Positions 32,501 to 42,264 of a DNA stretch of 64,000 bases are shown in pieces. Source of the DNA: Candidatus Poribacteria bacterium. GTDB lineage: Bacteria; Poribacteria; WGA-4E; WGA-3G. Position 1 is the stretch's first letter. The number at the start of each line of letters is the position of its first letter. The stretch covers positions 1 through 64,000 of the forward strand of contig JAGFCB010000054.1 in assembly GCA_022394775.1 (NCBI GenBank). Direction: 5' to 3'. The notes under the pieces were generated by a model. That model made no database searches, was not told the origin of the DNA, and worked only from the letters and a program-made list of their open reading frames with translations. The position numbers and the translations under genes were made by a program.

Positions 32501-35315
32501 TGCTGTTGAAGATGTGTCCGAAGCGCGGCAGCATAGAATCCTGTCCAAAGTTAGTGGTACTGTGCATTTTCGAGATTTTCAGCCCGGACGAACGGTGAAA
32601 AAAGAGCGTGAACTCTGGATAGCTACCGAAAATCGCGCAAACCTTGATGGACCTGCTTACAAGGTGCAACAGGTCAACCACCCCGATTGTCAACTCCGCA
32701 CAGGCGAGTTACTGAGTGAGAAACAATATAGCGAAAACGCTGAGCGTTATAAAGGCTTTGATACCAAGACGTGGCAGTACCAAGTTACCAAGGTTTTGGA
32801 TAGCAGCTGCGGTTTGAGGGTAGGTCAGCAATTGTCACAGACAGAATACGTCAGAGCACTCGCAGAATACGGTTTCCAACGCTTTGTAACACTTCACCAT
32901 CGCGTGGTGCAAGTGCATCACTCTAAGATCTCGGTGGCTGTCGATGACCTACTTACTGAAGAAAACGCACAGCAGCTGAAGGATAAAGTTCGGCAAGGAT
33001 TTAATGTGGAATTATATTACTTGAATCCAGAGACTGACGAACTTGTTAAGGAAGAAGACCTGAAGCTAACAGGTAATGCACCTGTAGCACAAACGAACGC
33101 ATCCGCCGATGACGAAAACGGCGATGTCGGTTTCAAGCGTATTTATCGGGTAATTGATGTAGATAAGAAAGTCCAAAAGTCTTTCCCATTTAAAGCAGGA
33201 CAGGAAGTCCCAGCAGAGGAAATGACCCCGTGGCTGACCCCATTTGAAATGGATTCAAAGCCAATTTACGTTGTGAACCAAGAAATCCCCAACGGATCTT
33301 CACTCCTCGAACAGCCTAATTTACAGGGCAATAGCGATCAATCAGATGCTGCGCCGCTTAAGGCTGAACACCAATTAAACGCCAGCGAATATGATCGTGC
33401 TGCCAGCGCGTATCGAGACAATGGTTGGGCGTTTAAGGTTGAAAAACAGGAAGCTGAACGGCATCGCGTAACACAAGTCCATCACCCTGAATGTCCCCTT
33501 AAAGTCGGTGAAGAGTTAACAGCAGACGCGTTAACCAAGGCACACAGACGGTTTACCGGTTTCGATGTACAAAAACTACGGCATCGCGTAACACAAGTCC
33601 ATCACCCTGACTGCCCCCTTAAACCGGGAGATTTACTCGGTGAGAGTGAAGGAAAACAGGATACTGATCGTTATCCAGGGTTAACCACTTCTACAAGCGA
33701 GATTGATACAGGTGGCTTTGAAGCAAAACGCTTATATCGTATAACTGCTGTCAATCATTCCGATTGTACACTCAAGGTAGACGAACTTCTAACGCAACAA
33801 GAAGCGACCGCAAAGCGGCGACAATATAAGGGCTTGGAAGTCACTCGTTATTATAAAGTGGCAAACGTTGAAGACGGGACCGCATCGGTGAATGTTGGTG
33901 ATCGTCTCACCGAAATTGAGTATAAGGCACTCCGTAAGACAGATCCGACACTCGTCGAGAAAGTCACAAGTCTCTATGAGGTCATTAGCGTACATCATCC
34001 TGAACTGGAACTTGAGGCCGGTACCGAACTTAGCGATGAGGATTACAAGGCATACAATCGAAAGTTCAAAGGATTTGATACTGAACTCGTCTACGAGATT
34101 GTTAAGGACAGCCGGAATACAGATACACCGCTTGAACCGGGCACAATTCTGCCATCAAAAGAATTTCGCGCCTTGGAGAAAGCGAACAAGAAAGTTTCCC
34201 ATACCGTAACTGCTGTCTATCATCCGAATTGCGAGTATGCTGAAGGCCATGAATTGTCAGAGAGCCAATACGCAGAGGCGCGGGTGAAATTTCCCGGATT
34301 TGAAGTGGATGAATTATCGCTTCAGATGCGAATTGAGGTGGAAACATCTGATGGAACCCGAGTGCCGCATGTTATTCCCGCGGATTACTCCTTCTCTTTA
34401 ACCGAAGGCGATCGCATACGTCAAGGCGACACGCTCGCTGAACTCCATGAGAGAACAGCGAACCTTGATATCGTTGCCGGGATTCCACGCGTTACCGATC
34501 TGTTTGAAGCACGTCGCCTAAAACGCGGTGAAGCTGCGCAAATCGCTGAAATTGAGGGATACATCCAATCAGCAGGCACAAAAGCGGGGGTTCCAGCATA
34601 TCGTATCGAGCATGAGGGATATGTCAGTCGTCTCTATCAGATTCCTGACGAGAAGCGGCGCGTCGCTGAAGGCGATTGGGTGAACGCCGGTGAACCCCTC
34701 ACCGATGGTTTTCTCAATCCGCACGATATTCTGAGTATCGGACGCACCACTATTGAGGGTGTACCTGTCGAAGGCGAAGAGGCGGTTTGGGCGTATCTCG
34801 TTGATGAAGTCCAGAAAGTCTACGGCAAAGGGACTATCAAGGATAAGCACGTTGAGATAATCGTACGGCAGATGCTGACCAAGATTCGTATCACCGAGCC
34901 TGGCGACACAGACTTCTATCCGGATGACGAGGTGCATCGCAGACGCTTTGAGCGCGTCAACAGCGATATTATCGCACAAGGCAAAACACCTGCTACAGGT
35001 GAACCGATTCTCCAGAGCATCAGTAAAGCCTCTTTGAGCACAGATAGCTTCATCTCCGCTGCTTCCTTCCAGCAGACAACGAAAGTGCTAACGGATGCCG
35101 CTGTCAGTGGACAAACCGATAAACTTTTCGGGCTGAAAGAAAATGTTATTCTCGGTCGTCTCATACCCGCTGGTAGTGGATTCTCCAGTTTCCAGAACAT
35201 GGAAGTGTTCCAGCAGGAAGAAGCATCCAGCGACGAGGAGCAGATTGAATCTGACGAATCTGCCTCAATCCTGTTCACGGATGCGGAAGATACTGTTGTT
35301 TCGGATGAAGAATAA
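29505..35315 (+). CDS. rpoC: RNA polymerase beta' subunit with a repeat-rich trigger-loop insertion (1936 aa)
   Basis: [74 protein letters not shown]. Confidence 0.98.
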   Translation: MNTAFDSISIKIASPDQIKDASKQTSCKRRNPTDATDGPFICPEKGTCSCGEVKKAETINYRSFRPEPEGLFCEAIFGPQKDWECNCGKYKRIKHKGMICDRCGVEITQQRVRRDRLGYIQLAAPVSHIWYFKGLPSRIGVFCGLSSRDVERVLYFEGFIVTEVTDPECPLEVGQVLTEVEYVEYSTKHWGGFRAGTGAEVIREILSDIDLETKVEELTQELAETTSHQKKSKVAKQLKQMADFVDAGQRPEWMILDVIPVIPPDLRPLVPLEGGRFATSDLNDLYRRVINRNNRLRKLIQLRSPEVILRNEKRMLQEAVDAFFDNGRHGRRVTGPGNRPLKSLAEVLKGKIGRFRQNLLGKRVDYSGRSVIVVGPELGLHQCGIPKRMAVELFKPFIIERLQAYGYTQTIKRAKHIAEHVDSDSPVWEVVEEVIADHPVLLNRPPTLHRLGIQAFLPVLVEGKSIRIPPLVCKAFNADFDGDQMAVHVPLTVEAQAEAKLLMLSSHNILKPSHGRPITVPELDMVLGPSFLTKTLPEHAEDAALLHKAYTTGDADSFTAFQDKPWYHRRFAHPEEVITAHAAGQLKLHDSIQLFCATNGHDGNGAGTEPILTTVGRVIFNEVLPSELKWEDEHSQQNIPFFNAEAGGQELSTIIEDCFRELGTRVTTEVLEKVQKLAFEYATLSGISPGITDYITPNNRDTLVHKAEQEIDALLEGVEATDREEHENEQIRIWLDAISEVENTMFATLPELETPLVERGDPRRVHPYVDPDGTEIHDKTVEGFSPVHIMADSGARARKNPFMQISAVIGLKAKQTGEILIPPITSSYREGLDVLDYFNSTYGSRKGLVDTALKTAHSGYLTRRLVDVAQDVRVTTEDCGTLNSIQKFATEGGDLAFKISGRTAAEDIKHPQSDDVLVPANTVISTQIAHQIDELDIKVVKVRSVLTCQTDEGICAKCYGNDLTTNGLVNVGEAVGIIAAQSIGEPGTQLTMRTFHTGGAVEDVSEARQHRILSKVSGTVHFRDFQPGRTVKKERELWIATENRANLDGPAYKVQQVNHPDCQLRTGELLSEKQYSENAERYKGFDTKTWQYQVTKVLDSSCGLRVGQQLSQTEYVRALAEYGFQRFVTLHHRVVQVHHSKISVAVDDLLTEENAQQLKDKVRQGFNVELYYLNPETDELVKEEDLKLTGNAPVAQTNASADDENGDVGFKRIYRVIDVDKKVQKSFPFKAGQEVPAEEMTPWLTPFEMDSKPIYVVNQEIPNGSSLLEQPNLQGNSDQSDAAPLKAEHQLNASEYDRAASAYRDNGWAFKVEKQEAERHRVTQVHHPECPLKVGEELTADALTKAHRRFTGFDVQKLRHRVTQVHHPDCPLKPGDLLGESEGKQDTDRYPGLTTSTSEIDTGGFEAKRLYRITAVNHSDCTLKVDELLTQQEATAKRRQYKGLEVTRYYKVANVEDGTASVNVGDRLTEIEYKALRKTDPTLVEKVTSLYEVISVHHPELELEAGTELSDEDYKAYNRKFKGFDTELVYEIVKDSRNTDTPLEPGTILPSKEFRALEKANKKVSHTVTAVYHPNCEYAEGHELSESQYAEARVKFPGFEVDELSLQMRIEVETSDGTRVPHVIPADYSFSLTEGDRIRQGDTLAELHERTANLDIVAGIPRVTDLFEARRLKRGEAAQIAEIEGYIQSAGTKAGVPAYRIEHEGYVSRLYQIPDEKRRVAEGDWVNAGEPLTDGFLNPHDILSIGRTTIEGVPVEGEEAVWAYLVDEVQKVYGKGTIKDKHVEIIVRQMLTKIRITEPGDTDFYPDDEVHRRRFERVNSDIIAQGKTPATGEPILQSISKASLSTDSFISAASFQQTTKVLTDAAVSGQTDKLFGLKENVILGRLIPAGSGFSSFQNMEVFQQEEASSDEEQIESDESASILFTDAEDTVVSDEE
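32655..34320 (+). repeat. array of ~11 diverged ~40-aa modules within rpoC (SI3-equivalent position)
   Basis: Recurring [39 protein letters not shown]; modules near 32658, 32778 and 32898 are 120 nt apart; 33458-33490 and 33578-33610 are identical over 33 nt, also 120 nt apart. Confidence 0.85.
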
Positions 35316-35345
35316 TGTCTAACAAGACTTACGCAATTCTCTTGT

Positions 35346-35430
35346 AGGCGCGGTTCCAAACCGCGCCTGCGAAAATACGACTTTTATTTCGTAGACACTG
35401 CAGGCGGGGTTTAAACCCCCGCCTGCAGTG
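35346..35430. repeat. two GC-rich palindromes downstream of rpoC
   Basis: AGGCGCGGTT-CCA-AACCGCGCCT (35346-35368) and CACTGCAGGCGGGGTTT/AAACCCCCGCCTGCAGTG (35396-35430); preceded by AGACTTACGCA at 35325. Confidence 0.8.
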
Positions 35431-35450
35431 GGGTTTATCTACAATGCTTC

Positions 35451-36839
35451 CTATCCCAAATTCGGTCGCGTCATGTCGCCTGGAATAACAAGTTCGTCGA
35501 AAGCCTCTCCCGTCAGGACCTCCATCGCAACCGCAGCTTCACGGAGTGTACACCCGTGCTCATGTGCGTATTGTGCCACTTTTGCCGCCGTATCGTAGCC
35601 GATATGGGGCGTCAACGCCGTCACAAGCATTAACGATTCCGAAAGATGTTGTCCTATCGCTTCATTGTTCGGCACAATCCCCTCCACACAATTAATACGG
35701 AAGGATTCACACCCGTCTCCAAGCAGTTGTATAGACTGCAAAGCGTTGTAGACAATTACAGGCATAAATACGTTCAGCTGCAACGCGCCATTCGCGCCCG
35801 CAAACGCCAGCGTCGTATCGTTCCCGATGACTTGTGCACACACCATTGTAAGCGCTTCACATTGTGTTGGGTTCACCTTCCCGGGCATGATGGAACTGCC
35901 AGGCTCCATTTCGGGCAACCGCAATTCACTGAGTCCACATCTCGGGCCCGATGCCAACCATCGGATGTCGTTCGCGATCTTGAACAACGCGACCGCCAAT
36001 GTTTTCAGAGCACCACTGGCACTGACGACAGCGTCTCGACATGCAAGTGCCTCAAAAGCGTTGGGCGCACGTTCGAGTGGATAACCTGTTGTTTCCGAAA
36101 GCCTTGCCACGACCTGTACTGTATAGTCAGGATGCGTATTCAGACCTGTCCCGACAGCTGTCCCGCCAATCGGAAGTTCACAGAGATGCGGTAGCGAAGT
36201 CTTAATCCGCTGTTCTGCGGCGGTCAATTGCTGCGCGTAAGCACTAAATTCCTGCCCAAGGGTGAGCGGTGTCGCATCCATCAAGTGTGTTCTGCCAATC
36301 TTAACGATCTCTGCAAACTCAGATGCCTTTTCAGCAAACGCTTCTCGCAATGCTGTCAGGCGGGGTAAGAGGTGTTCCTGAATTTGCCGAACCATTGACA
36401 AATGGATGGCTGTCGGAAAAACATCGTTTGTTGATTGGGATTTGTTGACATGGTCATTAGGATGGATAGGATGCTTACTGCCCATTTCGCCACCGAGCAT
36501 TTCTATGGCACGGTTCGCGATAACTTCATTGACATTCATATTCGTCTGCGTTCCACTGCCTGTCTGCCAGATACGGAGTGGAAAATGGTCATCCAAGGTA
36601 CCGTCAATAACCTCTTGTGCTGCCTTGCTAATCGCTTCTGCGAGTTCGGTTTCCAGCAAACCGAGGTCAGCATTAACTTGCGCGACTGCCTGTTTAATAG
36701 TCCCAAGCGCCCATATAGCGGCGCGGGGTAGGCGTTCGTCGCCAATCTTAAAATTCTGGAGCGCACGTTGTGTCTGTGCACCCCAGTATCGGTCAGATGG
36801 GACATGAAGCGTCCCCATACTATCTGTTTCAGTTCTCAT
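35451..36839 (-). CDS. fumC: fumarate hydratase class II
   Basis: [68 protein letters not shown]. Start at MRTETD chosen. Confidence 0.96.
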   Translation of the reverse strand: MRTETDSMGTLHVPSDRYWGAQTQRALQNFKIGDERLPRAAIWALGTIKQAVAQVNADLGLLETELAEAISKAAQEVIDGTLDDHFPLRIWQTGSGTQTNMNVNEVIANRAIEMLGGEMGSKHPIHPNDHVNKSQSTNDVFPTAIHLSMVRQIQEHLLPRLTALREAFAEKASEFAEIVKIGRTHLMDATPLTLGQEFSAYAQQLTAAEQRIKTSLPHLCELPIGGTAVGTGLNTHPDYTVQVVARLSETTGYPLERAPNAFEALACRDAVVSASGALKTLAVALFKIANDIRWLASGPRCGLSELRLPEMEPGSSIMPGKVNPTQCEALTMVCAQVIGNDTTLAFAGANGALQLNVFMPVIVYNALQSIQLLGDGCESFRINCVEGIVPNNEAIGQHLSESLMLVTALTPHIGYDTAAKVAQYAHEHGCTLREAAVAMEVLTGEAFDELVIPGDMTRPNLG

Positions 36840-37214
36840 AGAGTTTTTAGATTTCCTTTCATCAACTTGTAAACTTGTAAACTTTCTATTCAACGTTTTA
36901 GAAACAAAAACGTCTTAATGAATTTGTAGAAGGAGTCGGATTTCCTTAGAGATATTTTACTTCACCAGAGTCGTACTTGGCTTTCAAGATGTCTTAAAAA
37001 TTTAGCATACTTTCACCCACTATTGCAATCAAATTCCGGGTGTCCGTAGAACGGTCTAATATATAAAATGTTGCGTAAATCCCTAAAGTGCGGATGAAAC
37101 CATGAACAACACTCTTAAAATTTGCTATTTTTTGTTTGACATGGTATAGTTAAATAGATGGGCAGTTTGCCCAAGAAACCAAACTGTAACGCTAATTAAG
37201 GAGCAGAATCACGA

Positions 37215-38267
37215 GTGGATTCAACATTAGCCAATCCGTATCTCATAAACGCCTTAACAGCACCGTCACCGCAGACATATCGCTATGAACGCTGGCGAGA
37301 ACGGGGATACCACCCGAACTTACATCCTATCTCACCTGATAGTGAATGTGGCACCTTGATCGGGCAAATGGGCTGGGTAGGTGCTCATGCACACGCCCAC
37401 GACTATCTATGGGCGACTGCTGGTAATATGGGAGCAATTTTAACTGAGCCGATTGACGCAGCAAGTCTCATCTCTTATGAGGCATCACCGCGCTACCAAT
37501 TACCACCGCAGATTGTTGTTAAGGGGTTAGCCGGTAAACATGTCCTACTCACAAAATCAGGTTCACGTTTGGACATGATTGGTATTGAGCATCCAGCACT
37601 CAATTTAACGCTCGTTGAAGTGGAACCAGATGGCACCCATTATCGGATGCGTTTCGGCACACCAGATCAAACAACTTTGGATCGAAGTCAAAATGGGGTT
37701 GCACCTCCGGCACCAACGAGTGAGATGTTCCACTACCTCCTTATTTTTGAACAATTAGCGGAACACGGGTTTAACGCACTCGTCCATCTACAACCGAAGT
37801 TCCTGAACCTAATTTCACGGACAGAACACGGCGCACCAGATAGATTCTACGATTTTCTCAGAGGATACGAACCGGAAACACCTATCATATATGACCCTTC
37901 TGGTGGTATTGGCTTCGTTGAAGAACGCGCACCGGGGATCCCAGAACTCTCTTATGAGAGTCTACGACTCTTCCAAAATGGCGGCAATCCAGCGCGGCAT
38001 ATTCTCTATTGGGTCGGACACGGAACGTTTTCACGCGGCAGCGACATCCTTGACGCTTACAAACATGCCGAATACTTTGAAGCCGCTGCACGAATGGCGT
38101 GGGAAGCAAATCAGCAACGTGTAAATGCACAGGCATATACAGAAGAAATCGTCAACTGTATCTTGCGAGAATTCAATGCAAACCGAGAAGCGACTACAAA
38201 ATCAGATGAGAGTTTCCAGGATGCTAACAGCCCAGTCCAGTCGGATAATGTCTATAATTATCCGTAA
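37215..38267 (+). CDS. class II aldolase/adducin-like protein
   Basis: ATAGNMGAI; C-terminal ILYWVGHGTFSRGSDILDAYKHAEYFEAAARMAWEA resembles class II aldolase WxxHGxxxxGxxxxxAxxxxExlExaA. GTG start. Confidence 0.6.
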   Translation: MDSTLANPYLINALTAPSPQTYRYERWRERGYHPNLHPISPDSECGTLIGQMGWVGAHAHAHDYLWATAGNMGAILTEPIDAASLISYEASPRYQLPPQIVVKGLAGKHVLLTKSGSRLDMIGIEHPALNLTLVEVEPDGTHYRMRFGTPDQTTLDRSQNGVAPPAPTSEMFHYLLIFEQLAEHGFNALVHLQPKFLNLISRTEHGAPDRFYDFLRGYEPETPIIYDPSGGIGFVEERAPGIPELSYESLRLFQNGGNPARHILYWVGHGTFSRGSDILDAYKHAEYFEAAARMAWEANQQRVNAQAYTEEIVNCILREFNANREATTKSDESFQDANSPVQSDNVYNYP

Positions 38268-38311
38268 CAGGTCAAAACGTGTGAGGCAACTAAAGACGGA
38301 GAATCACAAAT

Positions 38312-38992
38312 ATGCAAACACCTATAGATGTAGATGTTCAAGAATCGGAAATTGACAACACAGAAACTGAGACGGATGCCAGGAAGGCACAGCAGTTAGA
38401 AGAATATCTCCGCGATAGTATCGTTGGAAGGTACATTCGGAACTATAACAAGCGGTTGCGAACACTCACCCAAGACTTAGAAAAAACACGCCAGCATGTT
38501 GATGATAAACTTGCCGCAATGGAACAACGCTTCGTCGGCGAAATAGCGGATGTCAAAGCCGATATTCGTAAACTTTCTGGGCAACTTGAAAACGAAAATG
38601 TACTGCTAACCGCAGACAAAATTGAAGCACTCGTCGATTCGCGGATAGATGTCCGACTCGATGGAATCGCTGGACGCGGCGAGACCGACCTCCAGAAATT
38701 GTCAGCACTCGTGGATGAGTTTGCCCGTGAATTCCAAGCACAAATTGAGCGACTCACGAATGAGACGAAACTGCTGCGAGAACAGACGCGCCGAAACCAA
38801 GAAGCACTACGCGCGGATTTAACCTCTGAAACCGAAACACTTGAAGCAACAAAAATTGATCGGTTAACCTTATCTGAGACCCTTATTGCACTCGGAATGA
38901 AACTAAAAGAGGATAATCTCTTTGATGAATTCGGCGTAGATATTGATCTTGATGAAAATTTAGATGAAACCCAGAAGAACAATGAAATTTAA
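38312..38992 (+). CDS. hypothetical coiled-coil protein
   Basis: 226 aa, long heptad-rich segments; overlaps the next gene start. Confidence 0.7.
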   Translation: MQTPIDVDVQESEIDNTETETDARKAQQLEEYLRDSIVGRYIRNYNKRLRTLTQDLEKTRQHVDDKLAAMEQRFVGEIADVKADIRKLSGQLENENVLLTADKIEALVDSRIDVRLDGIAGRGETDLQKLSALVDEFAREFQAQIERLTNETKLLREQTRRNQEALRADLTSETETLEATKIDRLTLSETLIALGMKLKEDNLFDEFGVDIDLDENLDETQKNNEI

Positions 38993-40145
38993 ATACCTTG
39001 AAAAGCCTATAGCCAACCTACAATGCAAAAAGTTTCAAATGTGCCTTCTGATTATGGGGCTGTTCTACACAGTGTTCTCTAACAGCCTGCTGATGGATGC
39101 CTTGGCAAATGAAACCGTTTCTGTTAATGAGATTTCAGTGCTCGCTGTCGGTGATATTACTATCAGTAGCCGTATGACTCCCTTGATTGAAAGGAAAGGG
39201 GCGGGTGTGTTTTTTCAGGGAACCACCGACTTGATTCAGTCCGCTGACATTGCTACGGCTTCGCTAAACGCGAGTATCTCGGAGAGGGGCGAACCGCGAT
39301 ACGGTGTTGAACACCCTTTTCGTTCCGCTCCCGGACTCGGAAGAGCCATCGCGAATGCAGGATTCGACGCTGTCTCTTTAGCTACGCCACACATAATGGA
39401 TTTTGGGGTTGAAGCGTTAGAAGATACAATCACTGAACTGGAGTGGTATAATGTCAAACCGATTGGTGCAGGAACAGACGCTAAGGCGGCAAAACTTCCC
39501 GCATGGGTAGCAATCGACGGAGGGGAAACTGGATCTGGACAGCAGGTCGCACTGTTGGCATATTATCGCGTGAACGCTTTCACGCGTTACACCGAAGACC
39601 CGCTCGCTTACGCCGTTTATAGTGAAATGACGGATGCAGTCAAGCAAGCACGCACAAAAGCAGCTCTTGTGATCGTTTGGCTTCATTGGGGGAAACAGGG
39701 ACGTTCAGCAGATGAGGCAATCGGGCGACAGCGGATATTCGCACACGCACTCATTGACGCAGGCGCGAATATGGTGCTATGCCAGCAGCTACATACCTTC
39801 GGCGGCGTTGAATTGTATCAAAATAAACCGATCATCTACAGCCTGTCCGATTTTATCTATGATACTTACGATAAACAGCACTCACATATAGTCATCCCAA
39901 AGGCAACCTTTAATGCTGGCGTTCTGACCTCTATTGAGTTAATCCCTATTTTGACGGATGCTCCCAAAAAATCAGTGCGTCCAGGAAAACCTACGGAAAC
40001 CTCAGAAACACCTGAAGTTGGAAACCAATTTCCGAGCGTCCTCACCGGAGAAGCAGCAATAAAAACCTTGCAAGACTATCAACGGCGTTGCGCAGAACTG
40101 AAAACGGAGGTGTTCATAGAAGACGAACGCGGATGGATTCGATAG
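38982..40145 (+). CDS. CapA-like (PGA_cap) metallophosphoesterase-fold protein
   Basis: ISVLAVGDITISSRMTPLI...SADIATASLNASISERGEP; FDAVSLATPHIMDFGVEALEDTI; VIVWLHWGKQGRSADEAIGRQRIFAHALIDAGANMVLCQQLHTFGGVELYQNKPIIYSLSDFIYD. Confidence 0.82.
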   Translation: MKFKYLEKPIANLQCKKFQMCLLIMGLFYTVFSNSLLMDALANETVSVNEISVLAVGDITISSRMTPLIERKGAGVFFQGTTDLIQSADIATASLNASISERGEPRYGVEHPFRSAPGLGRAIANAGFDAVSLATPHIMDFGVEALEDTITELEWYNVKPIGAGTDAKAAKLPAWVAIDGGETGSGQQVALLAYYRVNAFTRYTEDPLAYAVYSEMTDAVKQARTKAALVIVWLHWGKQGRSADEAIGRQRIFAHALIDAGANMVLCQQLHTFGGVELYQNKPIIYSLSDFIYDTYDKQHSHIVIPKATFNAGVLTSIELIPILTDAPKKSVRPGKPTETSETPEVGNQFPSVLTGEAAIKTLQDYQRRCAELKTEVFIEDERGWIR

Positions 40146-40190
40146 AGAGGATAGGCGAGAGGCTGAGATACGACAGCCAATAGGAGTGTT

Positions 40191-42161
40191 ATGGCGCGTA
40201 GCTTGCAAACCCATAATGAAGAAAACACGTCTTCCGTATTCAGCGGTGAACGGGGTTTGACTCCTAAGGCATTTGTCATAGCAATGCTTCTGATTCCTCT
40301 AAATGTTTTCTGGATTATTGAATTAGAGGTGGTCCGATATACACATCCAACATTGATTCACCCGCTGTTTAACGTCATTTTCATCATCTTTTGGCTGATG
40401 GTACTCAGCGCAGTGTTAGGAAAATTGTCCCCCGCGCTACGGTTGACCCCACCAGAATTGCTCACGATCTATGTGATGTTGTGCATCGTTTCTTCACTCT
40501 GTTCGCATGATATGATGGAGATTCTGGTTACGATACTCGGACATCCATTTCGGTTCGCGACATCGGAGAATGAGTGGCAACAACTTTTTTGGAAGGAACT
40601 TCCGACATGGTTAACTGTTCAAGATGCCAGCGTCTTATCAGGATATTATGAAGGTCAATCAAGCCTTTACCGTAAGACGCATCTTACCGCTTGGGCAGGA
40701 CCGGTTGCATGGTGGACCCTTTTTATTTTTGTGTTGATGTTCGTTATGTTATGTATCAACACACTGCTGCGTCTGCAGTGGACGGAACGTGAACGGTTAA
40801 CTTATCCGATTATCCAACTGCCGCTCGCGATGACAGAGACAAATGCAAATTTTTTCAAAAATAAACTTATGTGGTTTGGTTTCGGGATTGCCACAGCCAT
40901 TAGTGTCCTGAATTTGCTGAATTCGATTTATCCGGCAGTCCCATATCTGCCTGTTAAACGACAAAACATCCATCAATACTTTACCGGTCGTCCTTGGAAC
41001 GCAATGGGCGGTGTGCGCCTCTCGTTTTATCCTTTTGCGATTGGAATCAGTTTCCTTATCCCACTGGATCTGCTGTTTTCATGTTGGGTGTTTTATTGGG
41101 TGTACAAATTTGAGTTAATGGCAGGGAGTATTTTTGGGGTACGAAATTTGCCGGGGTATCCTTACGCCGATGCCCAAAGTTTCGGGGCGTATATGGTACT
41201 ACTCGGCACCGCCGCTTGGGTCGGAAGAACACACGTCAAGCGAGTTTTTACCGGCATTATAGATGGGCTTCGGGGTAATTCTCGCATAGATATGCAACGT
41301 GAGCCGATGCCTTACCACATCGCGTTCATCGGTATTATCGGCGGGATGCTGTTTTTGACTGTGTTTTCCTATCAGGCGGGAATGGCACTTTGGGTGATTC
41401 CACTCTTTTTCGGGCTTTATTTTTTACTCGCAATAATGATTGCCCGACTCCGTGCCGAATTAGGGTTCTTGGTTCACGACTTGCACAGAGTTGACCCACA
41501 CGGGTTAATCGTGACAGCGTTTGGCTCCCAACGGTTGACAGCAAGCACAAAAACGGTTTTTTCGTTGTACATGTTCTTCAACCGAGCGTACCGAGCACAC
41601 CCGATGCCGCAAGAATTGGAGGCATTAAAAATCTCAGAGCGGCGAGGAATACGTCCACAGCACACTGCTGTTGCGATTCTCATAGCAACATTGGTGGGGG
41701 CAATCGTCGTCTTCTGGTTACTGTTAGATAGCTATTACAGACACGGTGCCGAGACCGGCTATTACGGACCCTGGGCGTTAGGATTCGGTAGAGGCGTCTA
41801 TAGGCAGCTTGAGAACTGGTTGAATTATCCGCAAGGAACTGATGTACCCGCCCTCGCCTTTATGGGTGGAGGCGCAGGAGTCGCCCTCAGCTTAATATTA
41901 TTAAGAACCCGTTTCCTATGGTGGCCTCTACATCCACTCGGCTATGCTATGGCAAATAGTTGGGGGATGTCTAACCTCTGGAGTTGTATCTTTGTCGCTT
42001 ATGTAGCGAAAGCACTTATATTATATCATGGCGGACTCAAAGCTTACAGACGCGCCATACCGCTTTTCCTCGGACTCGCGCTCGGAGACTATATAAGCGG
42101 AAGTTTGTGGAGCATTAGTAGTATTCTCGCGAATACCACGTTATATCAATTCTGGCCTTGA
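40191..42161 (+). CDS. polytopic membrane protein (DUF6785/DUF6784-like)
   Basis: 656 aa with many hydrophobic segments; LTPPELLTIYVMLCIVSSLCSHDMMEILV; ERERLTYPIIQLPLAMTE. Confidence 0.7.
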   Translation: MARSLQTHNEENTSSVFSGERGLTPKAFVIAMLLIPLNVFWIIELEVVRYTHPTLIHPLFNVIFIIFWLMVLSAVLGKLSPALRLTPPELLTIYVMLCIVSSLCSHDMMEILVTILGHPFRFATSENEWQQLFWKELPTWLTVQDASVLSGYYEGQSSLYRKTHLTAWAGPVAWWTLFIFVLMFVMLCINTLLRLQWTERERLTYPIIQLPLAMTETNANFFKNKLMWFGFGIATAISVLNLLNSIYPAVPYLPVKRQNIHQYFTGRPWNAMGGVRLSFYPFAIGISFLIPLDLLFSCWVFYWVYKFELMAGSIFGVRNLPGYPYADAQSFGAYMVLLGTAAWVGRTHVKRVFTGIIDGLRGNSRIDMQREPMPYHIAFIGIIGGMLFLTVFSYQAGMALWVIPLFFGLYFLLAIMIARLRAELGFLVHDLHRVDPHGLIVTAFGSQRLTASTKTVFSLYMFFNRAYRAHPMPQELEALKISERRGIRPQHTAVAILIATLVGAIVVFWLLLDSYYRHGAETGYYGPWALGFGRGVYRQLENWLNYPQGTDVPALAFMGGGAGVALSLILLRTRFLWWPLHPLGYAMANSWGMSNLWSCIFVAYVAKALILYHGGLKAYRRAIPLFLGLALGDYISGSLWSISSILANTTLYQFWP

Positions 42162-42264
42162 TTATAGGAAAAGGGGCAGCTGTGGACGAAATCTCCGCTT
42201 CTGAAAACCGATAATCGCTAACTGAGGGCTGCTGACAACCGCAAACTTAAGATAGGAGAAAAAT

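Noticed and set aside
32655-34320. rpoC repeat array considered as an inserted mobile element or intein
   Set aside because: No intein splice motifs or homing endonuclease signature; the frame is continuous and the modules are diverged protein repeats, so expansion within the subunit is the simpler reading.
37136-37160. TTGACA followed by TATAGT upstream of the class II aldolase-like gene
   Set aside because: Spacing between the boxes is only 3 bp; no acceptable -10 at 16-18 bp.
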